Assembly: GCA_009787915.1 (NCBI GenBank)
Contig: WQSK01000026.1
Span: 1-12,871 of the forward strand
Origin: Bacillota bacterium
Lineage (GTDB): Bacteria; Bacillota; Clostridia; Christensenellales; UBA1242
Length of the DNA stretch: 12,871 nt
Direction: 5' to 3'
The first letter of the stretch is position 1; each line of letters begins with the position of its first letter. Under the pieces are notes generated by a model. That model was not told the origin of the DNA. It worked only from the letters and a program-made list of their open reading frames with translations, and ran no database searches. The position numbers and the translations under genes were made by a program. Below are positions 7,488 to 12,871 of this stretch, piece after piece.

Positions 7488-7636
7488 GCACACACGAAAA
7501 AAGCGGTCAAGGGACAGACCGCAGAGAAACAATGAAAATATAGAAACAAAGATATAAAGAAAACTTTGGCAAGGTTTTATGCCCTACGGGAAATAAATCT
7601 TGCCAAACGCCCTTGACGGCTTTTTTCGTAGTGTGC
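7488..7636 (-). promoter_or_regulatory. Attenuator-like leader: outer inverted repeat with competing terminator
   Basis: The arm at 7488-7513 and the arm at 7610-7636 are complementary over 26/27 bases with one mismatch and one single-base gap. Between them, TTTGGCAAG (7565-7573) pairs perfectly with CTTGCCAAA (7599-7607). Read leftward, the first arm transcribed (7636 to 7610) can pair with the arm that forms the loop and 3' stem of the terminator at 7497-7522, so the two structures exclude each other. This is the usual logic of transcription attenuation. I infer control of the 64-aa gene and integrase; the ligand or signal is unknown. A fixed two-way structure or a miniature inverted-repeat element are alternatives. 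Confidence 0.45.
7497..7522 (-). terminator. Rho-independent terminator on the minus strand
   Basis: Read leftward: GCGGTC stem (7522-7517), loop TGTCCCTT, GACCGC (7508-7503), then six T (7502-7497). It sits about 115 bp upstream of the 64-aa gene start, so it would stop transcripts coming from the tetR promoter region before they reach the integrase operon unless the upstream complementary arm captures its 3' stem. Confidence 0.65.
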
Positions 7637-7652
7637 CATCGGAATAAAGGTA

Positions 7653-7681
7653 TTGACAATGCTTTGTCACACAGGTATAGT
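7653..7681 (+). promoter_or_regulatory. Sigma-A promoter of tetR
   Basis: Consensus TTGACA (7653-7658), 17-bp spacer, TATAGT (7676-7681). Initiation would be near 7688, inside the operator palindrome that follows, so an occupied operator would block it. Confidence 0.8.
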
Positions 7682-7682
7682 A

Positions 7683-7698
7683 ACATACACGTGTATGT
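7683..7698. promoter_or_regulatory. TetR operator copy 1 (16-bp palindrome)
   Basis: ACATACACGTGTATGT is a perfect palindrome immediately after the -10 box of the tetR promoter. The identical 16 bases recur before the exporter gene. Position over the start site implies autorepression by the TetR protein encoded next to it (inference from position and family). Confidence 0.8.
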
Positions 7699-7715
7699 AA
7701 TAAAAAGGAGTAAAA

Positions 7716-8336
7716 ATGCCAAGACCAAATGAAATAACAAAAAAAGAAATTTTGGAAACCGCCACACGACTTTTTAATGAAAAAGGTTGGGACAAAGTAA
7801 ATATTGAAGATGTTGTCAAATCACTTGGAGTAACTCGTGGAGCATTCTATCACTACTTTAATTCTCGTGAAGATTTAATATATGCTTGCATAGACAAAGT
7901 ATTTTCGGATAACAATCCATTCATTGATATTTCAAAAAGACAAGAACTTAACGCTCTTGAAAAAATGCGTTTGATGGTTAAAATTAACGATGATTTACTT
8001 GGGAAAAGTGTGGTTAATGAATTTCAAAAGACATTGGATAACCCAACATTATTTAAGAGCGAAATTTTTAGTCAAGTAAATACTGTTGCCCCATTTTTGG
8101 AAAAACTGCTTGCCGATGGAAATAAAGACGGCTCTATGTCCGTTAAGTACCCAAAGCAAACTGCACAGATTTTATGCTTGATGAATGTATGGTTAAATTT
8201 TGACGTACCCGAAAAGGAATTTGCAGATAAAATTTCATTCTATGGGCATTTGGCGGAATCGCTAGGCATTCCTATTATGACCGATGAGATTGAGAGTGAT
8301 GTCAAAAAGCGTTTTCGTGATTACAGACGAGAATAG
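7716..8336 (+). CDS. TetR-family transcriptional regulator
   Basis: A 206-residue protein with the family's usual length. The N-terminal DNA-binding domain is plain: a first helix (EILETATRLFNEKGW), then the helix-turn-helix at residues 28-50 (IEDVVKSLGVTRGAFYHYF) and the conserved REDL cap. The remainder is the helical ligand-binding/dimerisation domain, which varies between members and does not reveal the inducer. AAGGAG at 7705-7710 sets the start. It is followed after about 64 bp by an exporter gene with the same operator palindrome, so it most likely represses both its own gene and the exporter and is released by an exported compound. The ribosome-site leader resembles that of the integrase gene (AAAAGGAGTAAAAA). 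Confidence 0.93.
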   Translation: MPRPNEITKKEILETATRLFNEKGWDKVNIEDVVKSLGVTRGAFYHYFNSREDLIYACIDKVFSDNNPFIDISKRQELNALEKMRLMVKINDDLLGKSVVNEFQKTLDNPTLFKSEIFSQVNTVAPFLEKLLADGNKDGSMSVKYPKQTAQILCLMNVWLNFDVPEKEFADKISFYGHLAESLGIPIMTDEIESDVKKRFRDYRRE

Positions 8337-8352
8337 TTTTTTTTGCACTGTA

Positions 8353-8368
8353 ACATACACGTGTATGT
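8353..8368. promoter_or_regulatory. TetR operator copy 2 (16-bp palindrome)
   Basis: The second exact copy of ACATACACGTGTATGT, here part of an 18-bp perfect palindrome (8352-8369), lies between the tetR stop and the exporter start. TTGCAC (8343-8348) and TATGTT (8364-8369) are a weak possible promoter with a 15-bp spacer that the operator would cover. Exporter expression may also come by readthrough from the tetR promoter. Confidence 0.75.
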
Positions 8369-8400
8369 TTTCAAATAATTAAATTAAGGAGAAATTAAAA

Positions 8401-9714
8401 ATGGAACAAACAATACAACTGCAAACGCCAAAGAAATTTGATAGGAAAAATTTTGCTCTGCTTGTATTTAGTCAAATCATTTCGGTATTTGGTATCGGTG
8501 TCTTACGATTTGCATTACCGCTTTATATTCTTGTAGAGAGTGGCAACCCTGCTTTATTCGGGGTGGTTTTAAGTGTGCCTTTGATAACGCTCTTAATTGC
8601 AACGCCTATCGGTGGCGTTATGGCAGACAGGGTCAAAAAACACCGATTGATATTTTGGTTAGATTTAATTACGACCGCCATTGTCGTGACATTTATGTTA
8701 TTACACGGATTGTTTACCGCTTTACCTGTTGTTATGGTAGTGCTTTTGTTACTGCACGCAATACAGGGTCTGTTTTCTCCTTTGGTCGATGCAAGTGTTC
8801 CTATGCTTGCCCCACAAGAAAAACTGCCTGTGGCGAACTCTGTCGTTGTAGTAATTCATACATTGTCGGGTATTGCCGCACCCGCAATCGCCGCCTTGTT
8901 ATTCGATAATTTTGGACTATTTCCTATTTTAATAGTAGGGGCGGTAGCGTTTGCTATTTCAACGATTATTGATTTATTCCTGCGTATACCTTATCAAAAG
9001 CAAGTTGCAGAAAAAAGCGTTCTTAAAACTGTTGGTAGCGATATGTCAAAAGCATTGAAATTTACTTTTAGAGAAAAGCCGATAATTGCTAAAACAGGCT
9101 TTCTTATATTTGCTTTTGCTTTTTCCATTACCGCTTTATTTGTTGTTGGTTTTCCTGTGCTGATTACTCAACATTTAGGTCTTGACGTTGGGTTGGTTGG
9201 AATAAGTCAAAGCATTAGTATGGTTGGCGGTCTTATAGGGAGTATCATAGCAGGGGCATTAGGAACACGACTAAAACTTGGACAAGTTTGGTTGCTGATG
9301 GTAAATGTCGGTGTTGCTATAATAACGATTGCCATTATATTTATGTTTGATTTGTCATCTACTCTCACTTTTATAGTTATGACTTTGGCTATGGCTGCCG
9401 CAATGCTTGGTATGCAAATGTTTGTAATACGGGTTTGGTCGTTTGTACAAAGTCAAATACCTACTGACCAATTAGGAAAAGTAATGGCTCTTATTCTCAC
9501 TCTGCCAATATTAGCAGGTGGACTTGGGCAACTGTTATTTGGGTTTTTGTTTGCAGAACTCGCAGATATGGTTTGGGTTGTCATTCTCGGTTCTGCCGTC
9601 ATTACAATTTTAATGTCATTTTGGACAGGTTATATTTTTAGAAAAAGCACTACGCTTGAAACGGCTATCGCTGACAAACAAGAAACTGAACAGGATATTG
9701 GGGTGCAACAATGA
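8401..9714 (+). CDS. MFS drug-efflux transporter (macrolide-exporter-like)
   Basis: A 437-residue polytopic membrane protein with about twelve hydrophobic segments. The major facilitator motif A is present between the second and third segments (GGVMADRVKKHR, residues 71-82). Its length and sequence feel place it near proton-driven drug exporters of the MefA/MFS_3 type; the substrate cannot be read from the sequence. AAGGAG lies about ten bases before ATG 8401. The stop overlaps the start of the next small gene as ATGA, so the two are translationally coupled. The tandem TetR gene with shared operator indicates substrate-induced expression. It was probably mobilised with the element as a resistance cassette. 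Confidence 0.9.
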   Translation: MEQTIQLQTPKKFDRKNFALLVFSQIISVFGIGVLRFALPLYILVESGNPALFGVVLSVPLITLLIATPIGGVMADRVKKHRLIFWLDLITTAIVVTFMLLHGLFTALPVVMVVLLLLHAIQGLFSPLVDASVPMLAPQEKLPVANSVVVVIHTLSGIAAPAIAALLFDNFGLFPILIVGAVAFAISTIIDLFLRIPYQKQVAEKSVLKTVGSDMSKALKFTFREKPIIAKTGFLIFAFAFSITALFVVGFPVLITQHLGLDVGLVGISQSISMVGGLIGSIIAGALGTRLKLGQVWLLMVNVGVAIITIAIIFMFDLSSTLTFIVMTLAMAAAMLGMQMFVIRVWSFVQSQIPTDQLGKVMALILTLPILAGGLGQLLFGFLFAELADMVWVVILGSAVITILMSFWTGYIFRKSTTLETAIADKQETEQDIGVQQ

Positions 9715-9860
9715 ACTATTACACCGTTTGCCCTGCGTGTGGATACAAACTATTGAAAGCAAGTGACGGCTCAAATGTGGAAATTACTTGCCCCAAGTGT
9801 AAAGAGAAAATACAAATCGAAATCAAAAACGGCAAAATAATCGTTACAACAGTTTTATAA
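9711..9860 (+). CDS. 49-aa two-CXXC zinc-ribbon-like protein (Cys-rich KTR-like)
   Basis: The ORF starts at ATG 9711, overlapping the exporter stop by four bases, and ends at TAA 9858-9860. It begins MNYYTVCPACGYKLLKASDG and has CPAC (Cys7, Cys10) and CPKC (Cys27, Cys30), which can bind one zinc, followed by a beta-like tail rich in I and K. Size, cysteine layout and position after a TetR-controlled transport gene resemble the Cys-rich KTR small proteins of Tn916-like elements. The defining K-T-R after the first pair is replaced by K-L-L, so family membership is tentative. Role is unknown; coupling suggests it acts with the exporter cassette. Confidence 0.75.
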   Translation: MNYYTVCPACGYKLLKASDGSNVEITCPKCKEKIQIEIKNGKIIVTTVL

Positions 9861-9945
9861 CAAATGAAAATCGGGTTATGAAAAGCAAGACCTTTTCTAA
9901 TCAACATTTGTTGTAGAGCGTTGGAACTCTCTTTGAAAGAGTACG

Positions 9946-9999
9946 AACCTAGCAAATCATAAGGCGTTTATTTGGGCTTTGTGATGTGTTGGGTTTTTT
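9946..9999 (+). terminator. Possible imperfect terminator after the efflux cassette
   Basis: AACC-tag-CA-a-ATCA pairs in register with TGAT-g-TG-tt-GGTT across a loop of about 20 bases and ends in a run of six T. The stem is interrupted and AU-rich, so this is weak. Confidence 0.3.
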
Positions 10000-10076
10000 G
10001 ATATGTGCATTTTGAAAAGTTTTGCCGAAACCTGTCAAAGTCACTTGTAGAAAACCAGTTCGTTGCGACTTACCAG

Positions 10077-10096
10077 TATACGCCGAAATGCGTGTA
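10077..10096 (+). promoter_or_regulatory. Leader hairpin before the sigma-like gene
   Basis: TATACGC and GCGTGTA form seven pairs (one G-U) around CGAAAT, ending just before AAAGGGGG, the ribosome site of the 10109 gene. Its 5' part lies in the motif TACCAGTATACGCC, which has a close relative (TACCAGTACGCC) at 11171-11182. Confidence 0.4.
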
Positions 10097-10108
10097 AAGG
10101 GGGTCACA

Positions 10109-10615
10109 ATGACATACACACCGAAACATTACGAACAGGACAAACGGATAGCCCTGTGCATTTTCAACCAACATTTCAAGGGGCATTATTTGAAAGACGA
10201 TTTGGTGCATTACGCCATTTCGGAACTTTGGAAACATCGCAGGCGTGGCAACTATCTTGACTATGTGGCAAGTGCCTGTGCCGTTGCCAAGAAAAAAATG
10301 ATTTCGTACTTGCGAAAAGAAACAAGGCACATCGGCAGTTCTCTGTTCGACCAAGTTGACGAAGATTTGCAACTGATTGACTTGTTTGCGTTTGAACAAC
10401 CTACGGCAGACGAATATTGTGACTTTGCCGAACTTGTCAAAAAACTTATGCCCCTGTCAACTTGTTACTTTGGGCGTGACCGCAAAATTATCTCAATGCA
10501 CTTGAAACACTACACGCAAAGCGACATTGCCCTGCGTGTGGGCGTGACACAACAGCAAGTGAGTTTGGTTATCAATAAATTTCGGCAACTGGCTCGGCAG
10601 TATTTGGACAACTGA
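10109..10615 (+). CDS. Small sigma-70-like regulator
   Basis: A 168-residue protein with the two halves of a small sigma factor. Residues 29-72 resemble region 2 (DDLVHYAISELWKHRR ... MISYLRKETRH), and residues 124-162 form a region-4-type helix-turn-helix (QSDIALRVGVTQQQVSLVINKF). ATG 10109 is chosen for AGGGGG five bases upstream; the frame is open to 10022 but only a weak TTG start lies there. Phage and integrative elements of Firmicutes often carry such short sigma-like proteins to activate late or transfer genes, so it may control the downstream genes with the shared leaders (inference). Whether it binds RNA polymerase or only DNA cannot be told from sequence. Confidence 0.75.
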   Translation: MTYTPKHYEQDKRIALCIFNQHFKGHYLKDDLVHYAISELWKHRRRGNYLDYVASACAVAKKKMISYLRKETRHIGSSLFDQVDEDLQLIDLFAFEQPTADEYCDFAELVKKLMPLSTCYFGRDRKIISMHLKHYTQSDIALRVGVTQQQVSLVINKFRQLARQYLDN

Positions 10616-10706
10616 TAAATGCTTTGGTGGTAAAGCACCACCACCAGACCCAAAGCGTGCGTACGGCGTGGCGGTCAAATTAAATCTAAAAAAAGGATAT
10701 TGAAAA
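10616..10706 (+). promoter_or_regulatory. Intercistronic module 1: hairpin and shared leader
   Basis: TGGTGGT (10625-10631) pairs with ACCACCA (10637-10643) around AAAGC, flanked by GCTTT before and AAAGC after. The gap ends with AAATCTAAAA (10682-10691) running into an AAAAAGGAT ribosome site. There is no T tract, so it is not a simple terminator. Same layout as the gaps at 11097 and 11440. Confidence 0.55.
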
Positions 10707-11096
10707 ATGGAAAAAGAAAAAACAACACCCGACAACGCAAGGGAACGCAAAAATTTCGTCCTTGCACCAAAAGCAAAAGAAACAAAATTTGTCGTGGAAG
10801 TAATCACACGCAAGGTCAAGAAAACAAAAGCAACCTTTACATACTTGGGCGTGACCCTTGTGCCGAACTATATCAAAGAGATACGGCTTGAAAATGACGA
10901 AAAGGGGCTTGTCGTCACAAACGGCACGCACCGCAAATACACCGCCGTGTTGTGTGACGGCGTGAGTTCGGAAACAGGCAACGCATACATCGGGCTTGAC
11001 ATTCAAATTGACGAACTATACCGCAAGCGTGATTTCTTGACTTGGGCTGAAAAAATTATGTTGGCAAAGGCAGGTTTGCTTGTAGAACAAAAGTAA
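10707..11096 (+). CDS. Orphan 129-aa protein
   Basis: I do not recognise it. The N-terminal 30 residues are highly charged and probably disordered; residues about 25-100 alternate hydrophobic and polar positions in a beta-rich pattern (FVVEVITRKVKK, ATFTYLGVTLVP, KYTAVLCDGV); the end is helical (DFLTWAEKIMLAKAGLL). No signal peptide or membrane segment is present, so it is cytoplasmic. AAGGA about nine bases upstream supports ATG 10707. It sits between the sigma-like gene and another orphan in a same-strand run with shared leaders, suggesting a common element function. Its codon use looks like that of the neighbouring element genes. Confidence 0.75.
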   Translation: MEKEKTTPDNARERKNFVLAPKAKETKFVVEVITRKVKKTKATFTYLGVTLVPNYIKEIRLENDEKGLVVTNGTHRKYTAVLCDGVSSETGNAYIGLDIQIDELYRKRDFLTWAEKIMLAKAGLLVEQK

Positions 11097-11256
11097 AGGC
11101 TTTGGGGGTATTGTACCCCCACCATTGCAAGCGTGACCGACAATTCCAAAATGCGGAACAGTCGCTTGCATACCAGTACGCCTGCGTTTGTCGTTGGGCG
11201 TGGGCGTACCCAACAACGAAACAATCAACGAAATCTAAAAAAAAGGGGGTGGAACT
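11097..11256 (+). promoter_or_regulatory. Intercistronic module 2: hairpins and shared leader
   Basis: TGGGGGTA (11103-11110) pairs with TACCCCCA (11114-11121) around TTG. Further on, GTACGCC (11176-11182) pairs with GGCGTAC (11203-11209), while GTTGGG (11193-11198) pairs with CCCAAC (11209-11214); the two overlap at one base and would compete. The gap ends with CAACGAAATCTAAAA (11226-11240) and AAAAGGGGGTGG. At 160 bases without an ORF it could also encode a small RNA. Confidence 0.5.
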
Positions 11257-11439
11257 ATGTCAGACAAAAAGAAACCTGCAAGCAAGCCGAAAGCGGAAAA
11301 GCAAAGCGACTTTACGCCGACATTCATTCGCTATGATGATATGTCGCCAAGAGAGCAAGGCATTTTTCGTCAAGGTGCGACTACGGCAAACAACTCGGTC
11401 AAAGAAAGACTGGGCTTGCGAAAACCAATAGAAGATTGA
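11257..11439 (+). CDS. Orphan 60-aa protein
   Basis: The product begins MSDKKKPASKPKAEKQSDF and I do not recognise it. The first 18 residues are lysine-rich and probably disordered; the rest (FIRYDDMSPREQGIFRQG, then SVKERLGLRKP) looks like one or two short helices. A strong G-rich ribosome site (AAAAGGGGGTGG) lies six bases before the ATG, and the 16-base leader matches that of the 64-aa gene next to the integrase. It may be a small DNA- or protein-binding element factor; that is a guess from charge and size only. Confidence 0.7.
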   Translation: MSDKKKPASKPKAEKQSDFTPTFIRYDDMSPREQGIFRQGATTANNSVKERLGLRKPIED

Positions 11440-11504
11440 CGAAACGCTTGGGGCAAGCGACAAAAGCCCCACCAACAACGAAATCTAAAATAAAGGGGAA
11501 ATTT
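11440..11504 (+). promoter_or_regulatory. Intercistronic module 3: hairpin and shared leader
   Basis: TGGGGC (11449-11454) pairs with GCCCCA (11466-11471); an alternative hairpin CGCTT-GGGGC-AAGCG (11445-11459) uses the same G run. CAACGAAATCTAAAA (11476-11490) and TAAAGGGG precede the next start. The layout repeats that of the gaps at 10616 and 11097. Confidence 0.5.
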
Positions 11505-12871
11505 ATGAGCAGGTTAAAACTGACCGCAATCACATTGTCCATATTCGCATTATTGGGGATATTGGGCTTTATGATTTACTCGACTGTTCGCACAATTCAA
11601 AGTTTCGGGGCAAGCCCTGACGACTGTGCGAACTGCGAAATCGTCACAAATGAAAATGACCGCTTGACCGCTTTGCTTGAAAGTTATCGGGCGAAGATTG
11701 ACAGGCTGAATTACGACCACGCTGAATTGATGTCGATATTTGAAAGCGACATCGAAAATCTCAAAAGAGTACACTCACAAACGATTGCCACAATGGAAAC
11801 CGCACACGCCCAAGCAATCACAGTCAAAGAAAATCTTGTTGCCCATATTCAAGGGGAAATTGTAAATCTACAAGATGTCACAAATGCCGAAATCCTTGAC
11901 CTTATGAGCCAAGTCACGGACTTGAACACGACAATCGCAACGCAGGGCTTTCACATCGGGAATCTGACAAGTATCAATCAAAACCTATCGCAAAGGGTGG
12001 CGAACTATCAAGCAATCATTGTCGGCTTGCAATCTGAAATCGCCGTCCACGAACTACGCCAAGAGCAAGGCGAATTGATTATTAACTCGCTCGGCTCACA
12101 GGTGGGTGTTCTTAATGTCCAACTTATGCAGGTCAAAGCGTTGAACAACAATCTCGCAAGTCAATTTTACGGACTGCAAGAAATTGTGACAATCTTGGAA
12201 CAGGTCATTGAAAACCACTATTTGCAAGGTGGCGAAAGTGCGGAACTTGTGCAAACTCTGACCGCCCAAGTGTCAAACCTTAATTCGCAACTTGTGGCAC
12301 TCAACGCACAAATTGCTATTGGCAACGGCACGATTGACGCATTGACTTTGCAGATTGAAAACTTGCAAGGCGTTGTGGATAATCTGCAAACGATTATCTC
12401 TGACAACCAAAGTCACATTGCGGATATGGAAAGTTCAATCGCAAGTTTGACTGGACAAGTCACGGCGTTGGAATTGCAAGTAAATCAACTTAACACCCAA
12501 ATTGAAAATGCCGAGTACACGATTTTCAATCTTGAAATATCAGTGTTTAATTACTCGAACTTTGTTGCCGTGTTACAAAACCAAATACAAGGGTGGACTG
12601 ATTTGCGTGACAACTTGCAAGCACAAATTGCCACGATGAATGGAACTGTGACTGGCTTGGAAAATCAAATTGTGACATTGCAAGGGCAAGTAACCAATTA
12701 CCGCAATCTCGCAAACGCACAAAGATTTTCGGTTGTGTTCTTGCACGGCGAAAATGTAATGGGGCAACAAGTTATCGCAAGCGGTGGTTTTGTTTCGCCA
12801 GTCATAGAGCCTGATGCCCCACGCTTTGTCGGTTGGGGGTTACTCGGTCAAACTGGAACTGTCAACATCTA
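11505..12871 (+). CDS. Membrane-anchored coiled-coil protein ending in a B-repeat, 3'-partial
   Basis: 455 residues are visible and the frame runs off the window. ATG 11505 follows AAAGGGG. A basic N-terminus and a hydrophobic segment (about 6-26) form a signal anchor without a clear cleavage site. A CANC pair lies at about residues 41-44. Residues about 50-400 are a long coiled coil with many repeated L-x-x-Q-I/V-x-x-L units (LTAQVSNLNSQLVALNAQIA and similar). From residue 407 the sequence changes to RFSVVFLHGENVMGQQVIAS and reaches RFVGW, the start of an InlB-type B-repeat like those of the host protein at 3-4274. I infer an extracellular stalk with adhesive or structural beta-domains at its tip, carried by the element. 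A fibre-like or cell-contact role is possible; no sorting signal can be judged because the end is missing. Confidence 0.85.
   Translation, partial: MSRLKLTAITLSIFALLGILGFMIYSTVRTIQSFGASPDDCANCEIVTNENDRLTALLESYRAKIDRLNYDHAELMSIFESDIENLKRVHSQTIATMETAHAQAITVKENLVAHIQGEIVNLQDVTNAEILDLMSQVTDLNTTIATQGFHIGNLTSINQNLSQRVANYQAIIVGLQSEIAVHELRQEQGELIINSLGSQVGVLNVQLMQVKALNNNLASQFYGLQEIVTILEQVIENHYLQGGESAELVQTLTAQVSNLNSQLVALNAQIAIGNGTIDALTLQIENLQGVVDNLQTIISDNQSHIADMESSIASLTGQVTALELQVNQLNTQIENAEYTIFNLEISVFNYSNFVAVLQNQIQGWTDLRDNLQAQIATMNGTVTGLENQIVTLQGQVTNYRNLANAQRFSVVFLHGENVMGQQVIASGGFVSPVIEPDAPRFVGWGLLGQTGTVNI

Larger units (their letters stand above)
9861..10108. other. Intergenic region between efflux cassette and sigma-like gene
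   Basis: No ORF of note. It contains a short dyad CTCTTT-G-AAAGAG (about 9930-9942), a possible terminator (next entry) and a stem at 10077-10096 directly before the next ribosome site. No convincing -35/-10 pair is visible, so the promoter for the following operon is not identified. Confidence 0.5.
5609..12871. mobile_element. Integrated element next to tRNA-Glu, right end not in window
   Basis: A large serine recombinase abuts the 3' end of tRNA-Glu and points at it. Beyond it lie a TetR-regulated drug-efflux cassette, a sigma-like gene, orphan small genes and a surface protein, a typical integrative-element cargo. Genes on this side share translation leaders not seen on the host side: AAAAAGGGGGTGGAA occurs before both the 64-aa gene (minus, 7383) and the 60-aa gene (11257). 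No second copy of the tRNA 3' sequence appears before 12871, so the other attachment site is outside the window. No conjugation, relaxase, replication or phage structural genes are visible, so the class (ICE, IME, prophage or island) is undecided. The exact left crossover cannot be fixed. Confidence 0.65.

Noticed and set aside
7384..7491. 36-residue N-terminal extension of the 64-aa gene
   Set aside because: No ribosome site at 7491, and the strong G-rich site lies just before ATG 7383.
9719..9955. Minus-strand 78-aa ORF opposite the small zinc-ribbon gene
   Set aside because: The plus-strand ORF has the CXXC pairs and ATGA coupling to the exporter; the minus-strand one has no start signal or recognisable features.
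10022..10108. Extended start of the sigma-like gene
   Set aside because: Only a TTG start without a Shine-Dalgarno; AGGGGG directly precedes ATG 10109.
11505..12722. Coiled-coil gene as a phage tape-measure or SMC protein
   Set aside because: The N-terminal signal anchor, the B-repeat at the end and the absence of phage structural or ATPase motifs fit a surface stalk better.

Overview
The window looks like a piece of a low-to-mid GC Firmicutes genome, probably an uncultured Clostridia-type gut lineage. This rests on domain content: InlB-type B-repeat and FIVAR-like surface protein architecture, a small helical family I recall from Clostridia and Bacilli, purine-rich Shine-Dalgarno sites, and a CCA-encoding tRNA. 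It has two parts that meet at a tRNA-Glu gene.

Part one (1-5533) is the host side. It opens inside a very large cell-surface protein (3-4274) with about eleven diverged InlB-type B-repeats, a cysteine cluster, FIVAR-like helical modules and a C-terminal membrane anchor. Overlapping its 3' end is a small ORF (4261-4362) that leads into an unrecognised 173-aa ORF (4359-4880). The two are joined either by an ATGA stop/start overlap or by -1 slippage on an in-frame run of seven T. A helical protein of unknown function (4951-5484) follows, then a well-formed promoter and tRNA-Glu(TTC) (5534-5608).

Part two (about 5609 to beyond 12871) is an integrated mobile element. A large serine recombinase (5530-7116, minus) points at the tRNA, and its last 25 codons plus stop are read from the tRNA antisense strand and its 5' flank. 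An orphan 64-aa gene precedes it. A 330-bp intergenic region then holds a minus-strand terminator with a distant complementary arm (attenuator-like) and a strong sigma-A promoter for a rightward cassette: a TetR regulator, an MFS drug exporter and a 49-aa two-CXXC protein resembling the Cys-rich KTR family. A 16-bp perfect palindrome occurs in front of both tetR and the exporter and is the obvious TetR operator.

Further right is a run of element genes: a small sigma-70-like protein, unknown proteins of 129 and 60 aa, and a membrane-anchored coiled-coil protein whose C-terminus enters a B-repeat as the window ends. The gaps between these genes share a leader (AAATCTAAAA then a G-rich Shine-Dalgarno) and carry G-rich/C-rich hairpins whose stems differ in sequence but keep pairing. 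The far end of the element is not in the window.

The observations most worth following are the state-dependent recombinase tail, the slippery-site ORF after the adhesin, the repeated intercistronic hairpins, the attenuator-like structure upstream of the integrase operon, and the coiled-coil/B-repeat surface protein carried by the element.
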